Below are positions 27,102 through 35,292 of a stretch of 49,634 nt of DNA, piece by piece; position 1 is the stretch's first letter, and each line of letters begins with the position of its first letter. The notes under the pieces were generated by a model. The model searched no databases. It worked only from the letters and a program-made list of their open reading frames with translations, and was not told the DNA's origin. Source of the DNA: SHAN690 sp040221375 (lineage in GTDB: Bacteria > Bacteroidota > Bacteroidia > Flavobacteriales_G > Salibacteraceae); contig JAVKEP010000084.1 in assembly GCA_040221375.1 (NCBI GenBank), positions 1-49,634 of the forward strand, read 5' to 3'. The position numbers were made by a program, and so were the translations under genes.

Positions 27102-27200
27102 TGTCGTTGGCTTCTCAGCAGCAGGTCACATAGCTAGAGAGCCCGGACCGCGTTCTGGGTCACGCGTGTTCGTAACGTCTCCGATGCTTCTATTCGGTTT

Positions 27201-28280
27201 TTATTGAGGAACCTTCACTTTGTCTTCAGCGCTCAATCCAGACACTACTTCGATGAATATGCCATCGGAGATGCCCGTTACAATTTCGCGTTTCTCAAAT
27301 TGTTGAGGAGAGGTCTCCACTTCTACGAAGGCCTTGTCTTCTTCAAAAACTACAAGTCCCTCATCGATGGACAAAGCGTCGTCTTTCCGCTCCAAAACGA
27401 CGTTGGCGTTGGCCGAGTACCCTGCCCGGATAAAATGATTGGTATCCGTTGCTACGGCGGCTTCAATTTCAAACTTTATGGCCCCTTCTTCTTCCACCCC
27501 TTTTGGTGAAATGTATTCAAGGATCGCCTTGAATTCGTTGTCTTCGATGGCACCGATGGTCATGATCAATTCCATTCCAAGCTCCAATTTTTCCACTTCG
27601 GATTCATCGATCATTCCTTCAAAGATGAGGTTGTCCATGTCTGCCACACTCGCAATGGTGGTGCCGTCGTTGAAGTTATTTGCTTCGATGACATTGAAGC
27701 CTGTTTCGACCGGTACATCCAAGACCATTCCGTTTACGGTAGATCGAATCAAGGTGTTTGAACTGTTCGCCGATTTTTTGGAAACACCTTCCTTGATAAT
27801 AGCTAAGGCGTCTTCTGCGGCGTTGAGCTCTTCTTGCGCTTGTCTACGTGCAATCTGAAACTGCTGGAATTCGGCTTCGGAGATTACCTTGTCATTGGCC
27901 AATTTTTCATTTCTACCGTAGTCCATTTGCGCATTGCTCAATGAAATTTCGGCGCGATTGACGCGATTCTCAGCGTTGTTGAGTGAAACCATATCAGGAA
28001 TCACTTTCACCTTCGCGATTAAATCTCCTTGCTTGATGATGTCGCCAGGCTTCACGTATACCTGCTGGAGGATGCCCGATATCTGAGGTTTGATGAAGGT
28101 TTCGTTTCTCGGAACTACAGATCCCGTGGCTACGCTTTTCTTGATGATGGTTCTATGGATGGGAGATTCCGTTTCGAAGACAACGGGCTCTTCTTGGTTC
28201 TTTTGATAAAGGAACCACAAGGTCCATGCAAATAGTGCAAGTAGAAGAACTCCAAATCCGATTCTGATGATTGATTTCAT
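27201..28280 (-). CDS. Efflux RND/MacA-type periplasmic adaptor (membrane-fusion protein)
   Basis: 359 residues. An N-terminal membrane anchor (IIRIGFGVLLLALFAWTLWFLY) is followed by the first lipoyl half VPRNETFIKPQISGILQQVYVKPGDIIKQGDLIA, a coiled-coil hairpin at about 100-165, the second half STVNGMVLDVPVETGFNV, and a beta-barrel. It links an inner-membrane transporter to an outer-membrane channel. It is the last gene of a four-gene - strand operon with two permeases and an ATPase, the MacAB-like arrangement. No TolC-type gene is in the window. Confidence 0.88.
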   Translation of the reverse strand: MKSIIRIGFGVLLLALFAWTLWFLYQKNQEEPVVFETESPIHRTIIKKSVATGSVVPRNETFIKPQISGILQQVYVKPGDIIKQGDLIAKVKVIPDMVSLNNAENRVNRAEISLSNAQMDYGRNEKLANDKVISEAEFQQFQIARRQAQEELNAAEDALAIIKEGVSKKSANSSNTLIRSTVNGMVLDVPVETGFNVIEANNFNDGTTIASVADMDNLIFEGMIDESEVEKLELGMELIMTIGAIEDNEFKAILEYISPKGVEEEGAIKFEIEAAVATDTNHFIRAGYSANANVVLERKDDALSIDEGLVVFEEDKAFVEVETSPQQFEKREIVTGISDGIFIEVVSGLSAEDKVKVPQ

Positions 28281-28286
28281 ATGATT

Positions 28287-29543
28287 TTATTCACTTCTTA
28301 AGGCTATAATAGGATCCACGCCAGCGGCTTTTTGCGCAGGGATTACTCCGGCCAATCCACCTCCTACAACGATGATGAAAAGACAAAGCAACGCGGCATT
28401 TAGGTCAATTTCTGGATTTCTGAACATCGGGGCTCCTTCGCCCATCGCGCTGTTTACGGCTTCGAGCACGCCGACGCCTGCTGAAAGCCCTAAATATCCT
28501 GCGATGCCAGTTAAAATGATCGCCTCTAAAATGATCTGAGAAACGATGGAGTAGGGCGTGGCTCCGATTGCTTTTCTTATCCCGATTTCTTTGGTGCGTT
28601 CTTTCACAACGACCAACATGATGTTGCTCACACCAATGACGCCTGCGAGCAAGGTGAATACACCTACAACCCACACCAAGACATTGATTCCCGTAAAAAG
28701 GCCCGTAATCTTCTCAAATTCTTCGGATGCGTTCCAACCGCCGATGGCTCGTGGATCTTCCGGATGGACATTGTGCCGTTGCATGAGCAATTGGCGAGCT
28801 TCCTTTTCCAAAACCTCAATCTTCACCTCTGGTTTGCCCATGATGGAATACCATCCGATGTTATTTCCCCAGTTAAAGGCTTGTTGAAAGGTGGTGAGCG
28901 GCGTTAAAATCGATTCGAGCTCGCCATCGTCATGATCAGAAGTGAATTCAAGGTCGTGAACGCCCACGACGAGAAAGTAGATACCATTCACATTGATGTA
29001 ATCCCCGATCGGATTTTCGTCGGCTTCGAAAAGCACGTCTCGAACGCGGGAACCAATTACGGCAACTTTTCGTTTCTCGGCCAAATCTTTGTCATTTAAC
29101 CAGCGCCCTTGGATGATCTTCTTTGGTGTTATTTCTATCACATCAGGCGTGTCACCCGTAATGGAGAACGTGCTGCCGCTGAATTTTCCTCGTGTAACAT
29201 AGTTGGTTCCGCGATAGCCACCGAGCTGACAGCGCGGAGCGATTACCTGTGCTCCGTGCAACTCACGTTTCATCGCTTCGGTGTCGTCATTCGTAAAATT
29301 GATGTGTCGACCGCGCTGAAACCCTTTGTAGGGCATGCTGGTCGATTGACCCCACATAAAAAAACTGTTGGTGGCAAAACTTGAGAATCCGCTGAGTACC
29401 CCTGTGCGCAAGCCATTTCCCGAGCCCATTAAGATGACCAACATGAACATGCCCCAAAACACGCCAAACGCAGTCAGCGCCGTCCTCAGCTTGTTCTTAG
29501 CGAGCACGTGATAAATCTCTTGCCAACGATCTGAATCAAACAT
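28287..29543 (-). CDS. ABC transporter permease, MacB/FtsX type (second of two)
   Basis: 418 residues. MFDSDRWQEIYHVLAKNKLRTALTA is the usual cytoplasmic lead-in, followed by one membrane helix, a MacB_PCD periplasmic domain (about 45-270), and three C-terminal helices (FTLLAGVIGVSNIMLVVVKERTKEIGIRKAIGA is the FtsX signature). It ends with VDPIIALRSE. It is clearly paralogous to the permease encoded just upstream; the pair probably forms a heterodimer served by one ATPase. The gap to the adaptor gene is six bases. Confidence 0.9.
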   Translation of the reverse strand: MFDSDRWQEIYHVLAKNKLRTALTAFGVFWGMFMLVILMGSGNGLRTGVLSGFSSFATNSFFMWGQSTSMPYKGFQRGRHINFTNDDTEAMKRELHGAQVIAPRCQLGGYRGTNYVTRGKFSGSTFSITGDTPDVIEITPKKIIQGRWLNDKDLAEKRKVAVIGSRVRDVLFEADENPIGDYINVNGIYFLVVGVHDLEFTSDHDDGELESILTPLTTFQQAFNWGNNIGWYSIMGKPEVKIEVLEKEARQLLMQRHNVHPEDPRAIGGWNASEEFEKITGLFTGINVLVWVVGVFTLLAGVIGVSNIMLVVVKERTKEIGIRKAIGATPYSIVSQIILEAIILTGIAGYLGLSAGVGVLEAVNSAMGEGAPMFRNPEIDLNAALLCLFIIVVGGGLAGVIPAQKAAGVDPIIALRSE

Positions 29544-29544
29544 G

Positions 29545-30777
29545 TTATTCTTCTCTAAGTGCTATAACGGGTTGTATTCTAGACGCGCGAATGGCAGGGA
29601 TGAGGCCTGCAATGCTACCCGCAATGATGAGGAGTACCGTAGCGCTCATGGCCACGCCTAGGTCTACTTCAGGGTTGATGAAAAAATCGGACCCGGTAAT
29701 TAAGTTTCCAGCCCATTCCAACAACAATACACCTAAACAAAGTCCAATGTAGCCCGCTACCGTTGTGATGAAAATGGCTTCTTGCATGATCAGGCCAATG
29801 ATCGAACTCGAGGTCGCCCCCATGGCTTTTCGGATGCCTATCTCCTTCGTACGTTCTTTAACCACGATCATCATGATGTTGCTCACGCCTACGATGCCTG
29901 CTAAAATGGTTCCACAGCCGATGATCCAAATGAACACGCGGATGCCAGAAAAGAGGTCTACGAACCGCTGGTAAAATTCCGCCCTGTTTCGAATGAAAAT
30001 GGCCCGATCATCCGCCGGATCAAACCGCAATTGTTTTGAAAGCCGCCCGCGAATCTCCTCAACGATTAAGTTAGCTTCTTCGATCGAAGCATCTCCTGTA
30101 GTCATCGCCATTCGATCAATGCGTGTTGGGTCGCCAAAAACACGCTGATGGGTCGAAAGGGGTATCCAAGCCCTTTGAACATCACGATCACCTCCTTGGT
30201 CCATGTAGTATCCGATGACCTTGAATGGAATGCCTTGAATATTAATGTAAGTGCCAACCGGATCGTCATCGCCAAAAAGTTCCTTCTTCATGTCGATTCC
30301 TAAGCATGCAACCTTACGCGCTTCTTTGATGTCCAAGGCATCTATGAATCGGCCACCGAGCATTTCGATTTGCTCCGACGCTTTCTCTCCGGGCAAACAT
30401 CCGACGATGTCAAAATTGCCCGACTTATTTTTATACGAGGTGAGGCCAGAACCCCAGGCGTATTTGCGTGCGGACAAGTTATCCACGCCATCGATATTCT
30501 TGTTCAAGTCAGCGAAATGTTCATTTCGCATGCGAATCTCTCTTCCGGGCTTGAGTCCCTCGAAAGGCAGTGACGTGCGACCAGGTGAAATCCAGATGGA
30601 ATTGATGGCATCACCAGCAAATTGATTTTGAGCGCCGTTCTGAAGTCCTCGTCCAGAACCTAAGAGAAGGATAAGCATAAAAATTCCCCAAGCGACGCTG
30701 AAACCAGTCAAGAACGTACGCAACTTGTTCTTGCTAATCGTGCTGAAAATTTCTTGCCACTTATCCAGGTCAAACAT
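29545..30777 (-). CDS. ABC transporter permease, MacB/FtsX type (first of two)
   Basis: About 410 residues. MFDLDKWQEIFSTISKNKLRT parallels the start of its paralogue, which is why I prefer the ATG at 30777 over the ATG at 30783. A periplasmic MacB_PCD domain and the GIVGVSNIMMIVVKERTKEIGIRKAMGA helix region follow, then the IQPVIALREE terminus. Its start overlaps the end of the ATPase gene, and one base separates its stop from the next ATG. Substrates of such exporters include peptides, lipoproteins and macrolides; none can be named here. Confidence 0.9.
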   Translation of the reverse strand: MFDLDKWQEIFSTISKNKLRTFLTGFSVAWGIFMLILLLGSGRGLQNGAQNQFAGDAINSIWISPGRTSLPFEGLKPGREIRMRNEHFADLNKNIDGVDNLSARKYAWGSGLTSYKNKSGNFDIVGCLPGEKASEQIEMLGGRFIDALDIKEARKVACLGIDMKKELFGDDDPVGTYINIQGIPFKVIGYYMDQGGDRDVQRAWIPLSTHQRVFGDPTRIDRMAMTTGDASIEEANLIVEEIRGRLSKQLRFDPADDRAIFIRNRAEFYQRFVDLFSGIRVFIWIIGCGTILAGIVGVSNIMMIVVKERTKEIGIRKAMGATSSSIIGLIMQEAIFITTVAGYIGLCLGVLLLEWAGNLITGSDFFINPEVDLGVAMSATVLLIIAGSIAGLIPAIRASRIQPVIALREE

Positions 30778-31450
30778 GGGCATCTACATTTTCGACAATC
30801 TTTCCATCCTTCAAATGGATTTGGCGATCGGTTAAGTTGGCAATGTCGTTTTCATGCGTCACGATGATCACGGTAATTCCGAGTTTGTTCACCTCGCGAA
30901 ACAGCTGCATGACATTTCCGGAGGTGACCGAATCCAATGCGCCGGTAGGCTCATCGGCCAAGATCAATTTTGGTTGAGAGATCAAGGCGCGCGCGATGGA
31001 AACACGTTGTTGTTGCCCTCCAGATAGTTGGCTGGGCATGTGCTCCGCCCAATCCTTGAGACCAACTTTATCCAAGTATTCCATGGCCATCGCATTTCGC
31101 TTCTTTCTACTGATACCTCTATAGTACAGTGGAAGGGCCACATTTTCCAGCGCGTTTTTGTACCCGAGAAGGTGGAACGACTGAAAGATGAAGCCGATGA
31201 ATTCATTCCGATATTTCGCAGCTTTTTGTTCGCTCAGGTTCTTGATCAAGGTGTTGTCCAGCGTGTACTCGCCGCCGTCGTATTCATCAAGGATGCCCAA
31301 GATGTTGAGCAAGGTCGACTTTCCAGAACCCGAAGAGCCCATGATGGAGACCAATTCCCCTGCACCGACCTCCAGGTTTACATCTTTCAGTACATGGAGC
31401 TTATGCGATCCAGCACTGTAGTACTTGTTGATGTTCGTCAGTTTAATCAC
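30770..31450 (-). CDS. ABC transporter ATP-binding protein (MacB/LolD type)
   Basis: About 226 residues. Walker A GSSGSGKST, Q-loop FIFQSFHLL, signature QLSGGQQQRVSIARAL, Walker B LILADEPTGALDS and the switch histidine in IIVTHEND are all present, so the ATPase should be active. It energises the two permeases encoded downstream. GTG at 31450 gives the usual MIKLTNINKYY start; a TTG nine bases upstream (31459) is also open. First gene of the - strand exporter operon; I found no convincing TAnnTTTG box in front of it. Confidence 0.92.
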   Translation of the reverse strand: MIKLTNINKYYSAGSHKLHVLKDVNLEVGAGELVSIMGSSGSGKSTLLNILGILDEYDGGEYTLDNTLIKNLSEQKAAKYRNEFIGFIFQSFHLLGYKNALENVALPLYYRGISRKKRNAMAMEYLDKVGLKDWAEHMPSQLSGGQQQRVSIARALISQPKLILADEPTGALDSVTSGNVMQLFREVNKLGITVIIVTHENDIANLTDRQIHLKDGKIVENVDAHV

Positions 31451-31555
31451 AGGGTACAATGTTAGGCATAGAATGAGTCGCGCGAGATGATAAAAGTGCT
31501 AAGGCGTGAAAGGTTTGATGGTTGGCTCGTTGGAAGTATAAGTGGAGAGCCGAAT

Positions 31556-31581
31556 AAAAAAAAAAGCGCCGAAGGGCGCTT
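31556..31581 (-). terminator. Rho-independent terminator of the small lipoprotein gene
   Basis: On the - strand a GC-rich seven-pair stem (AAGCGCC/GGCGCTT) with a CTTC loop is followed by a run of eight or more T. It lies 23 bases after the stop of the gene at 31604. Confidence 0.8.
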
Positions 31582-31603
31582 CACGATGCATATGTTTTCT
31601 CGG

Positions 31604-31936
31604 TCAGTCTTCGCAGTAACAACTCCGATTGAAGTTCACGCTCCAATCATAGCCTTGTACGTTGTCGTCTTCGAAGATCACGATGGACTTGGATTCGTAC
31701 GCGGCTTTGGCGTCGTCGAATTTCCCCCGCTTCTCGCAAATTTCTTCCTCTGAATCAGGGTAATCTTCTGCGAACTCTTTGTCGTATCCAGAGCGGATAG
31801 AAGATTCTACAGACTCATCAAACCCTTCTTCAAATTCGTAGACGGTGGTTGATTCACAAGAGCACTCCCTGCACTTTTCGCAAGAAGTCAAGAGGAGACC
31901 AGTAACGGCCAAGATTGCTAGGAAGTATCGTTTCAT
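31604..31936 (-). CDS. Small cysteine-containing lipoprotein, function unknown
   Basis: About 110 residues. From the ATG at 31936 the product is MKRYFLAILAVTGLLLTSCEK, a strong lipoprotein signal with lipobox LTSC. The mature part is acidic and has cysteines at the start (CEKCRECSCES) and end (NFNRSCYCED), suggesting disulfides. The open frame extends to 32002 but would bury the signal. It has its own terminator and diverges from the L,D-transpeptidase gene. I do not recognise the family. Confidence 0.75.
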   Translation of the reverse strand: MKRYFLAILAVTGLLLTSCEKCRECSCESTTVYEFEEGFDESVESSIRSGYDKEFAEDYPDSEEEICEKRGKFDDAKAAYESKSIVIFEDDNVQGYDWSVNFNRSCYCED

Positions 31937-32002
31937 TACACAGTTGTTTAATGTACTCGAATGTACAACAAGCGAGTCGTGATTGGTACGGGATGCATCC
32001 AT

Positions 32003-32010
32003 TATCTTTG
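32003..32010 (+). promoter_or_regulatory. Bacteroidota promoter (TATCTTTG) for L,D-transpeptidase
   Basis: TATCTTTG is an exact TAnnTTTG match, with a TTG 17 bases upstream (31983) as a possible -33 element. It ends 16 bases before the ATG at 32027, supporting that start over the ATG at 31961. Confidence 0.55.
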
Positions 32011-32026
32011 GGAAGAGCGCAATCTT

Positions 32027-33631
32027 ATGAAAAGCATACTTCCCTTTTTTTTACTGTTAACACTGCTTTCTCTTTCACCCAAAGAGGAGGTTGAAGAGTA
32101 CCTGAGAAGAAAGGTTGAAAACGTTTCGCTGGGAATCGTACGCATAGGTTCAGATCGTATTCAGTGTGCGGAAGCCGTGCCTCGTTTCTATCAAAACCGT
32201 TCGTTTCAGCAGGTTTGGACAAACACTTCAGACGCTCAAAAAGCCTTGGCGATCATCCGCAAAGCTCCCGAACACGGATTGAATCCTGCGGATTACCATT
32301 CTGAAACATTGGAGCGATTGATTGCATTGGAGACGTGGACGCCTTTGAGACGCGCAGAATTTGAATTGTTGATGACCGATGCTTACTTGCTCTATACCTC
32401 CCACATGATTTCGGGTAAAGTGAATCCCCAAAGCATAGATGCACAATGGCACGTGCTCCGACATGAGATGGATCCCGTTCAGGCCCTAGAAACGGCCTCA
32501 CAAAACGGTACGATTGGAAGCACCTTGGCTCACCTGGCGCCGAACCACCCAATTTACAAGTCGTTGATGGAGGCCTTAACGCAATACAAATCCATTCAAG
32601 AGAGCGGTGGTTGGACAACCGTTAACCCTGGTGAGACCTTGAAACCTGGTATGAAGAATCCTAGGGTAAATGACGTCCGAGAGTTACTCCTTGCAACAGG
32701 CGATATGCAGTCCGGTGCAGTCGAAGATCTAAGCACTTATGACGACAACTTGCGCCAAGGAGTAATGCGATTTCAATCAAGGCATGGCATCGATGCTGAC
32801 GGGGCTATTGGTGTTAATACACTAGCTGCGATGAATGTGTCGGCCGAGGAAAGGGTGGCACAGATCCAGGCAAATTTGGAACGTTGGAGGTGGTTGAGTC
32901 AACAGCTTTCTGAATATCATATCCGAGTAAATATTGCGGATTACTCCCTCAAGGTCATCCGAGGAAACCAGGTAGAACGCAGCCATAAAGTGATGGTGGG
33001 GAAGCCCGTTCGCAGCACACCGGTGTTCTCTTCCACCATGCAGTACATTGTCTTAAATCCTACGTGGACAGTACCGCCAACGATTTTGAACAACGACGTA
33101 CTCCCAGCCGTCCGAAAGGACGTCGAATACCTGAACACAAAGGGACTTCAAGTGCTGGACAACAATGGAAATGCACTGGACCCATCTACCATTGATTGGA
33201 ACAGTCCCAGTGTGAAGTCTTATACTTACCGACAACCTGCAGGAAAAAACAACGCCCTCGGCGCCGTCAAGTTCATGTTCCCGAATTCGTTTAACATTTA
33301 TCTGCATGACACGCCCAGCAAAGAACTCTTTTCGAAATCTGAACGTGCGTTTAGCTCGGGATGCATCCGCGTAGAAAATCCACTAGATCTGGCGAAGCAT
33401 CTAATCAAATCAGATGGATTTTGGACCGATGATGCCATAGATATTGCGGTGAAATCAGGGAAGACACAAACGATTCCAATTAAGGAAAAGCCCATGGTTT
33501 ATTTGCTGTACTGGACTGCCTGGACGAGTCCTGACGGCCTGGTACAATTTAGAAAAGACATCTACAATCGAGATCGAAAACTGATCGAAGCCTTGAACGA
33601 AGACGCGCCGATGGCCTTGGCGTCAAAGTAG
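32027..33631 (+). CDS. L,D-transpeptidase, YcbB/LdtD-like
   Basis: About 534 residues. A signal segment (MKSILPFFLLLTLLSLS) is followed by a scaffold domain, a peptidoglycan-binding region (LRQGVMRFQSRHGIDADGAIGVNTL near 245-270), then the YkuD catalytic domain. Its active site is visible: His427 in NIYLHDTPSKELF and Cys446 in SSGCIRVENP. It makes 3-3 peptidoglycan cross-links or attaches proteins in the periplasm. The 556-codon frame from 31961 starts before the promoter box, so ATG 32027 is chosen. Its end overlaps the convergent second L,D-transpeptidase gene by nine bases. Confidence 0.88.
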   Translation: MKSILPFFLLLTLLSLSPKEEVEEYLRRKVENVSLGIVRIGSDRIQCAEAVPRFYQNRSFQQVWTNTSDAQKALAIIRKAPEHGLNPADYHSETLERLIALETWTPLRRAEFELLMTDAYLLYTSHMISGKVNPQSIDAQWHVLRHEMDPVQALETASQNGTIGSTLAHLAPNHPIYKSLMEALTQYKSIQESGGWTTVNPGETLKPGMKNPRVNDVRELLLATGDMQSGAVEDLSTYDDNLRQGVMRFQSRHGIDADGAIGVNTLAAMNVSAEERVAQIQANLERWRWLSQQLSEYHIRVNIADYSLKVIRGNQVERSHKVMVGKPVRSTPVFSSTMQYIVLNPTWTVPPTILNNDVLPAVRKDVEYLNTKGLQVLDNNGNALDPSTIDWNSPSVKSYTYRQPAGKNNALGAVKFMFPNSFNIYLHDTPSKELFSKSERAFSSGCIRVENPLDLAKHLIKSDGFWTDDAIDIAVKSGKTQTIPIKEKPMVYLLYWTAWTSPDGLVQFRKDIYNRDRKLIEALNEDAPMALASK

Positions 33632-34306
33632 GTCCTTATCGAGCAGTCGCGAACGCTTTAAGTAATTGACGTCTGGATACCAAACGAAAAGACAAGTGCC
33701 GTCGGCCAGAGCTTCGATCAGTTCCTTGTGTACATGCATCGGAACGGCAGGGCAGCCATGACTTCTTCCCAAACGCCCCACCTTTTTAATGAAGCTTTGG
33801 CTCACATAATCGGCTCCGTGCATTACGATGGCACGTTCTTTCGCCTTGTCGTTAATGCCGAGTTCTTGTCCATTGAGGTAGAGTGAAAGTCCATGCTTTC
33901 CGTGATAGGTGCTTCCGGTTACGTAAAACCCGAGGCTGCTCATGTACGACTGGGGACGATTCGAAAAGACCTTCGCCACGTTTCCGCCTGAATTTTTACC
34001 ATGGGCCACCAATGTGTTGTAGCGCATTTCTTGGCCATTGACGTCGATTACCCAGAGGCGCTTTGCCGTCGAAGGTTTGGTGAAGTCAACAATGGTCAAT
34101 ATAGGGGTGGCGCATTTCCCTTCCCGCTCAAGCTCGTCCATTCCGTGGATTGCGTGTGAAAAGACCTGAAAGGAAGGCTTCACATCTTCACCTTGAAAAA
34201 GGTCTGAGTAAAGCACTCGTAGTACTTCAGACGAACGTTGAGCCGCAAGCTTGAAAGGAGCGGTGAGCAGCACCACACAAGAAACCATCGCCAACAGTGT
34301 ATTCAT
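33623..34306 (-). CDS. Murein L,D-transpeptidase catalytic-domain protein (YkuD_2 type)
   Basis: 227 residues with an N-terminal signal sequence (VSCVVLLTAPFKLAAQ). The YkuD_2 motif is visible: AIVMHGADYVSQSFIKKVGRLGRSHGCPAVP has His163 and Cys185, ending in GTCLFVWYP. It is a different subfamily from the larger enzyme that converges on it. A TACTTTTG box ends only four bases before the ATG at 34306, so the message may have no leader; the alternative is initiation at the ATG at 34288. Confidence 0.83.
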   Translation of the reverse strand: MNTLLAMVSCVVLLTAPFKLAAQRSSEVLRVLYSDLFQGEDVKPSFQVFSHAIHGMDELEREGKCATPILTIVDFTKPSTAKRLWVIDVNGQEMRYNTLVAHGKNSGGNVAKVFSNRPQSYMSSLGFYVTGSTYHGKHGLSLYLNGQELGINDKAKERAIVMHGADYVSQSFIKKVGRLGRSHGCPAVPMHVHKELIEALADGTCLFVWYPDVNYLKRSRLLDKDLL

Positions 34307-34310
34307 GGTG

Positions 34311-34318
34311 CAAAAGTA
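34311..34318 (-). promoter_or_regulatory. Bacteroidota -7 box (TACTTTTG) abutting a start codon
   Basis: On the - strand TACTTTTGCACC runs directly into ATG at 34306. A normal start point five to seven bases after the box would fall on or next to the A of the ATG, giving a leaderless transcript. Confidence 0.5.
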
Positions 34319-34413
34319 CCTTCAATTCGAAGCAGAAATGAGGATGAAATAGTCAATAACAACCTTTATGAGGGCGAGCGATGGCCTTTGATGTCGGCGT
34401 GATAATGCCGAGG

Positions 34414-34911
34414 CTATTTTTCACATGCCTCCACGTGTACCACGTCCAATTCTTCAATGGACCAGCGAAAGGAATCGTCCATCAATGCGTCATTGCTAAA
34501 TTCCTCGCTTCCCAAACAAAGTCCGTCGCGCCGCCCTTTGAGTTTCTTTTTCGAGGCAATGCACTGTCCCTCAACAACAAAGGTTTCGGCGAGCAATGCG
34601 CCTTTATAGAAGTTTACTTCAAAGGCCACCGTCGCCGCGCTTGGGTTGGTGTTGATCACCTTCAAACACAACATCATTTGTCCTTTGTGAAACATTTTCT
34701 CATGCTTCCAAATCCCGTGCACTTCAATGCCGTCTTGCGATTCGTAGAGTGCGTATTTGTGTCCCGAATGCTCCTGCCCGCGAATGGTAAGGGGTGCAAC
34801 AAAGAGCAGCGCGAAGAATGCGACTATAGCAAGGCATCTGGAAATGGCTGGGCCAAATGAGCCTAAGGTTGAAAATCTCCAGATCGAATCAGGAGGAAGT
34901 GTAGCTAGCAT
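34414..34911 (-). CDS. Secreted protein of unknown function
   Basis: 165 residues. A long N-region is followed by a hydrophobic signal core (CLAIVAFFALLFVAPLTIRG) and a mature part beginning QEHSGHKYALYES with a beta-rich body (MLCLKVINTNPSAATVAFEVNFYKGAL). No family is recognised; a periplasmic location is likely. A + strand open frame (34381-34860) overlaps it, but only this strand has a signal peptide and normal composition. A TAGCTTTG box lies about 22 bases upstream. Confidence 0.65.
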   Translation of the reverse strand: MLATLPPDSIWRFSTLGSFGPAISRCLAIVAFFALLFVAPLTIRGQEHSGHKYALYESQDGIEVHGIWKHEKMFHKGQMMLCLKVINTNPSAATVAFEVNFYKGALLAETFVVEGQCIASKKKLKGRRDGLCLGSEEFSNDALMDDSFRWSIEELDVVHVEACEK

Positions 34912-34932
34912 ATAAGATCAATTTTTCTCAAC

Positions 34933-34940
34933 CAAAGCTA
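34933..34940 (-). promoter_or_regulatory. Possible -7 box (TAGCTTTG)
   Basis: TAGCTTTG on the - strand matches TAnnTTTG and lies 22 bases before the ATG at 34911. No -33 element seen. Confidence 0.35.
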
Positions 34941-35047
34941 GCTATCGAAGTTGGCTTGGCGTGGATTGCAGGGGTAATATTTAGGAGCGGGGTAGAGCTA
35001 GGCTCTTCTAAAAGCGGTCATCAAGCGTATGCTCTACGGTTGACTAC

Positions 35048-35084
35048 AAAAAAAGCCTTGACCAGCAAACGCTGACAAGGCTTT
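35048..35084 (-). terminator. Terminator after the broken tRNA copy
   Basis: On the - strand a nine-pair stem AAAGCCTTG/CAAGGCTTT with an inner CAGC/GCTG pairing is followed by a T run. It closes the third and last unit of the tRNA cluster. Confidence 0.75.
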
Positions 35085-35094
35085 GATCACCAAG

Positions 35095-35180
35095 TGATCC
35101 ACTCAGGGCTCGAACCTGCCTGCCGGCAGGCAGGCCTGAAACCTTCTTGAAGGAACGTGATGCTTTATCCTGTTCTGAAA
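35095..35180 (-). pseudogene. Broken tRNA-Arg copy with inserted 20-bp palindrome
   Basis: Read on the - strand, the 3' end (T-loop, T-stem, acceptor) is identical to that of the intact tRNA-Arg 124 bases away, but the 20-base perfect palindrome CCTGCCTGCCGGCAGGCAGG (35115-35134) is inserted cleanly between the T-stem and T-loop. The anticodon region (TCACGTTCCTTCAAG) cannot form a proper stem; it could derive from a tRNA-Arg(CCT). The D-arm is partly recognisable (GGATAAAGC) and the 5' acceptor strand is missing. Not expected to yield a working tRNA. Confidence 0.7.
35115..35134. repeat. 20-bp perfect palindrome (small inserted repeat)
   Basis: CCTGCCTGCCGGCAGGCAGG is its own reverse complement. 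Comparison with the intact tRNA-Arg shows the flanks join exactly when it is removed, so it is an insertion rather than drift. Confidence 0.8.
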
Positions 35181-35181
35181 C

Positions 35182-35212
35182 AAAAAAGTCCACTAGCAGT
35201 AGCTAGCGGACT
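35182..35212 (-). terminator. Terminator of tRNA-Arg
   Basis: On the - strand an eleven-pair stem AGTCCGCTAGC/GCTAGTGGACT with loop TACT is followed by TTTTT. It starts seven bases after the tRNA-Arg discriminator base. Confidence 0.85.
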
Positions 35213-35218
35213 TCGCCG

Positions 35219-35292
35219 TGATCCACTCAGGGCTCGAACCTGAAACCTGCTGCTTAGAAGGCAGCTGCTCTATCCAGTTGAGCTAGTGGACC
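35219..35292 (-). tRNA. tRNA-Arg(TCT)
   Basis: The cloverleaf can be drawn by hand: acceptor GGTCCAC/GTGGATC (one G-T pair), D-arm with GCTC...GAGC, anticodon stem GCTGC/GCAGC with loop CTTCTAA (anticodon TCT), and T-arm CAGG-TTCGAGC-CCTG. The discriminator is A and CCA is not encoded. The T run of the tRNA-Pro terminator lies directly before its 5' end, so it may depend on readthrough and RNase P processing. Confidence 0.95.

Noticed and set aside
34381..34860. 159-codon open frame on the + strand
   Set aside because: Antisense to a - strand gene that has a signal peptide and a promoter box; its own product is Cys/His/Phe-rich without a motif, as expected of a shadow frame.
34985..35040. 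Possible third tRNA remnant (GTAGAGCATACGCTTGATG on the - strand)
   Set aside because: The D-arm-like stretch is suggestive, but no acceptor, anticodon or T-arm pairing can be completed.
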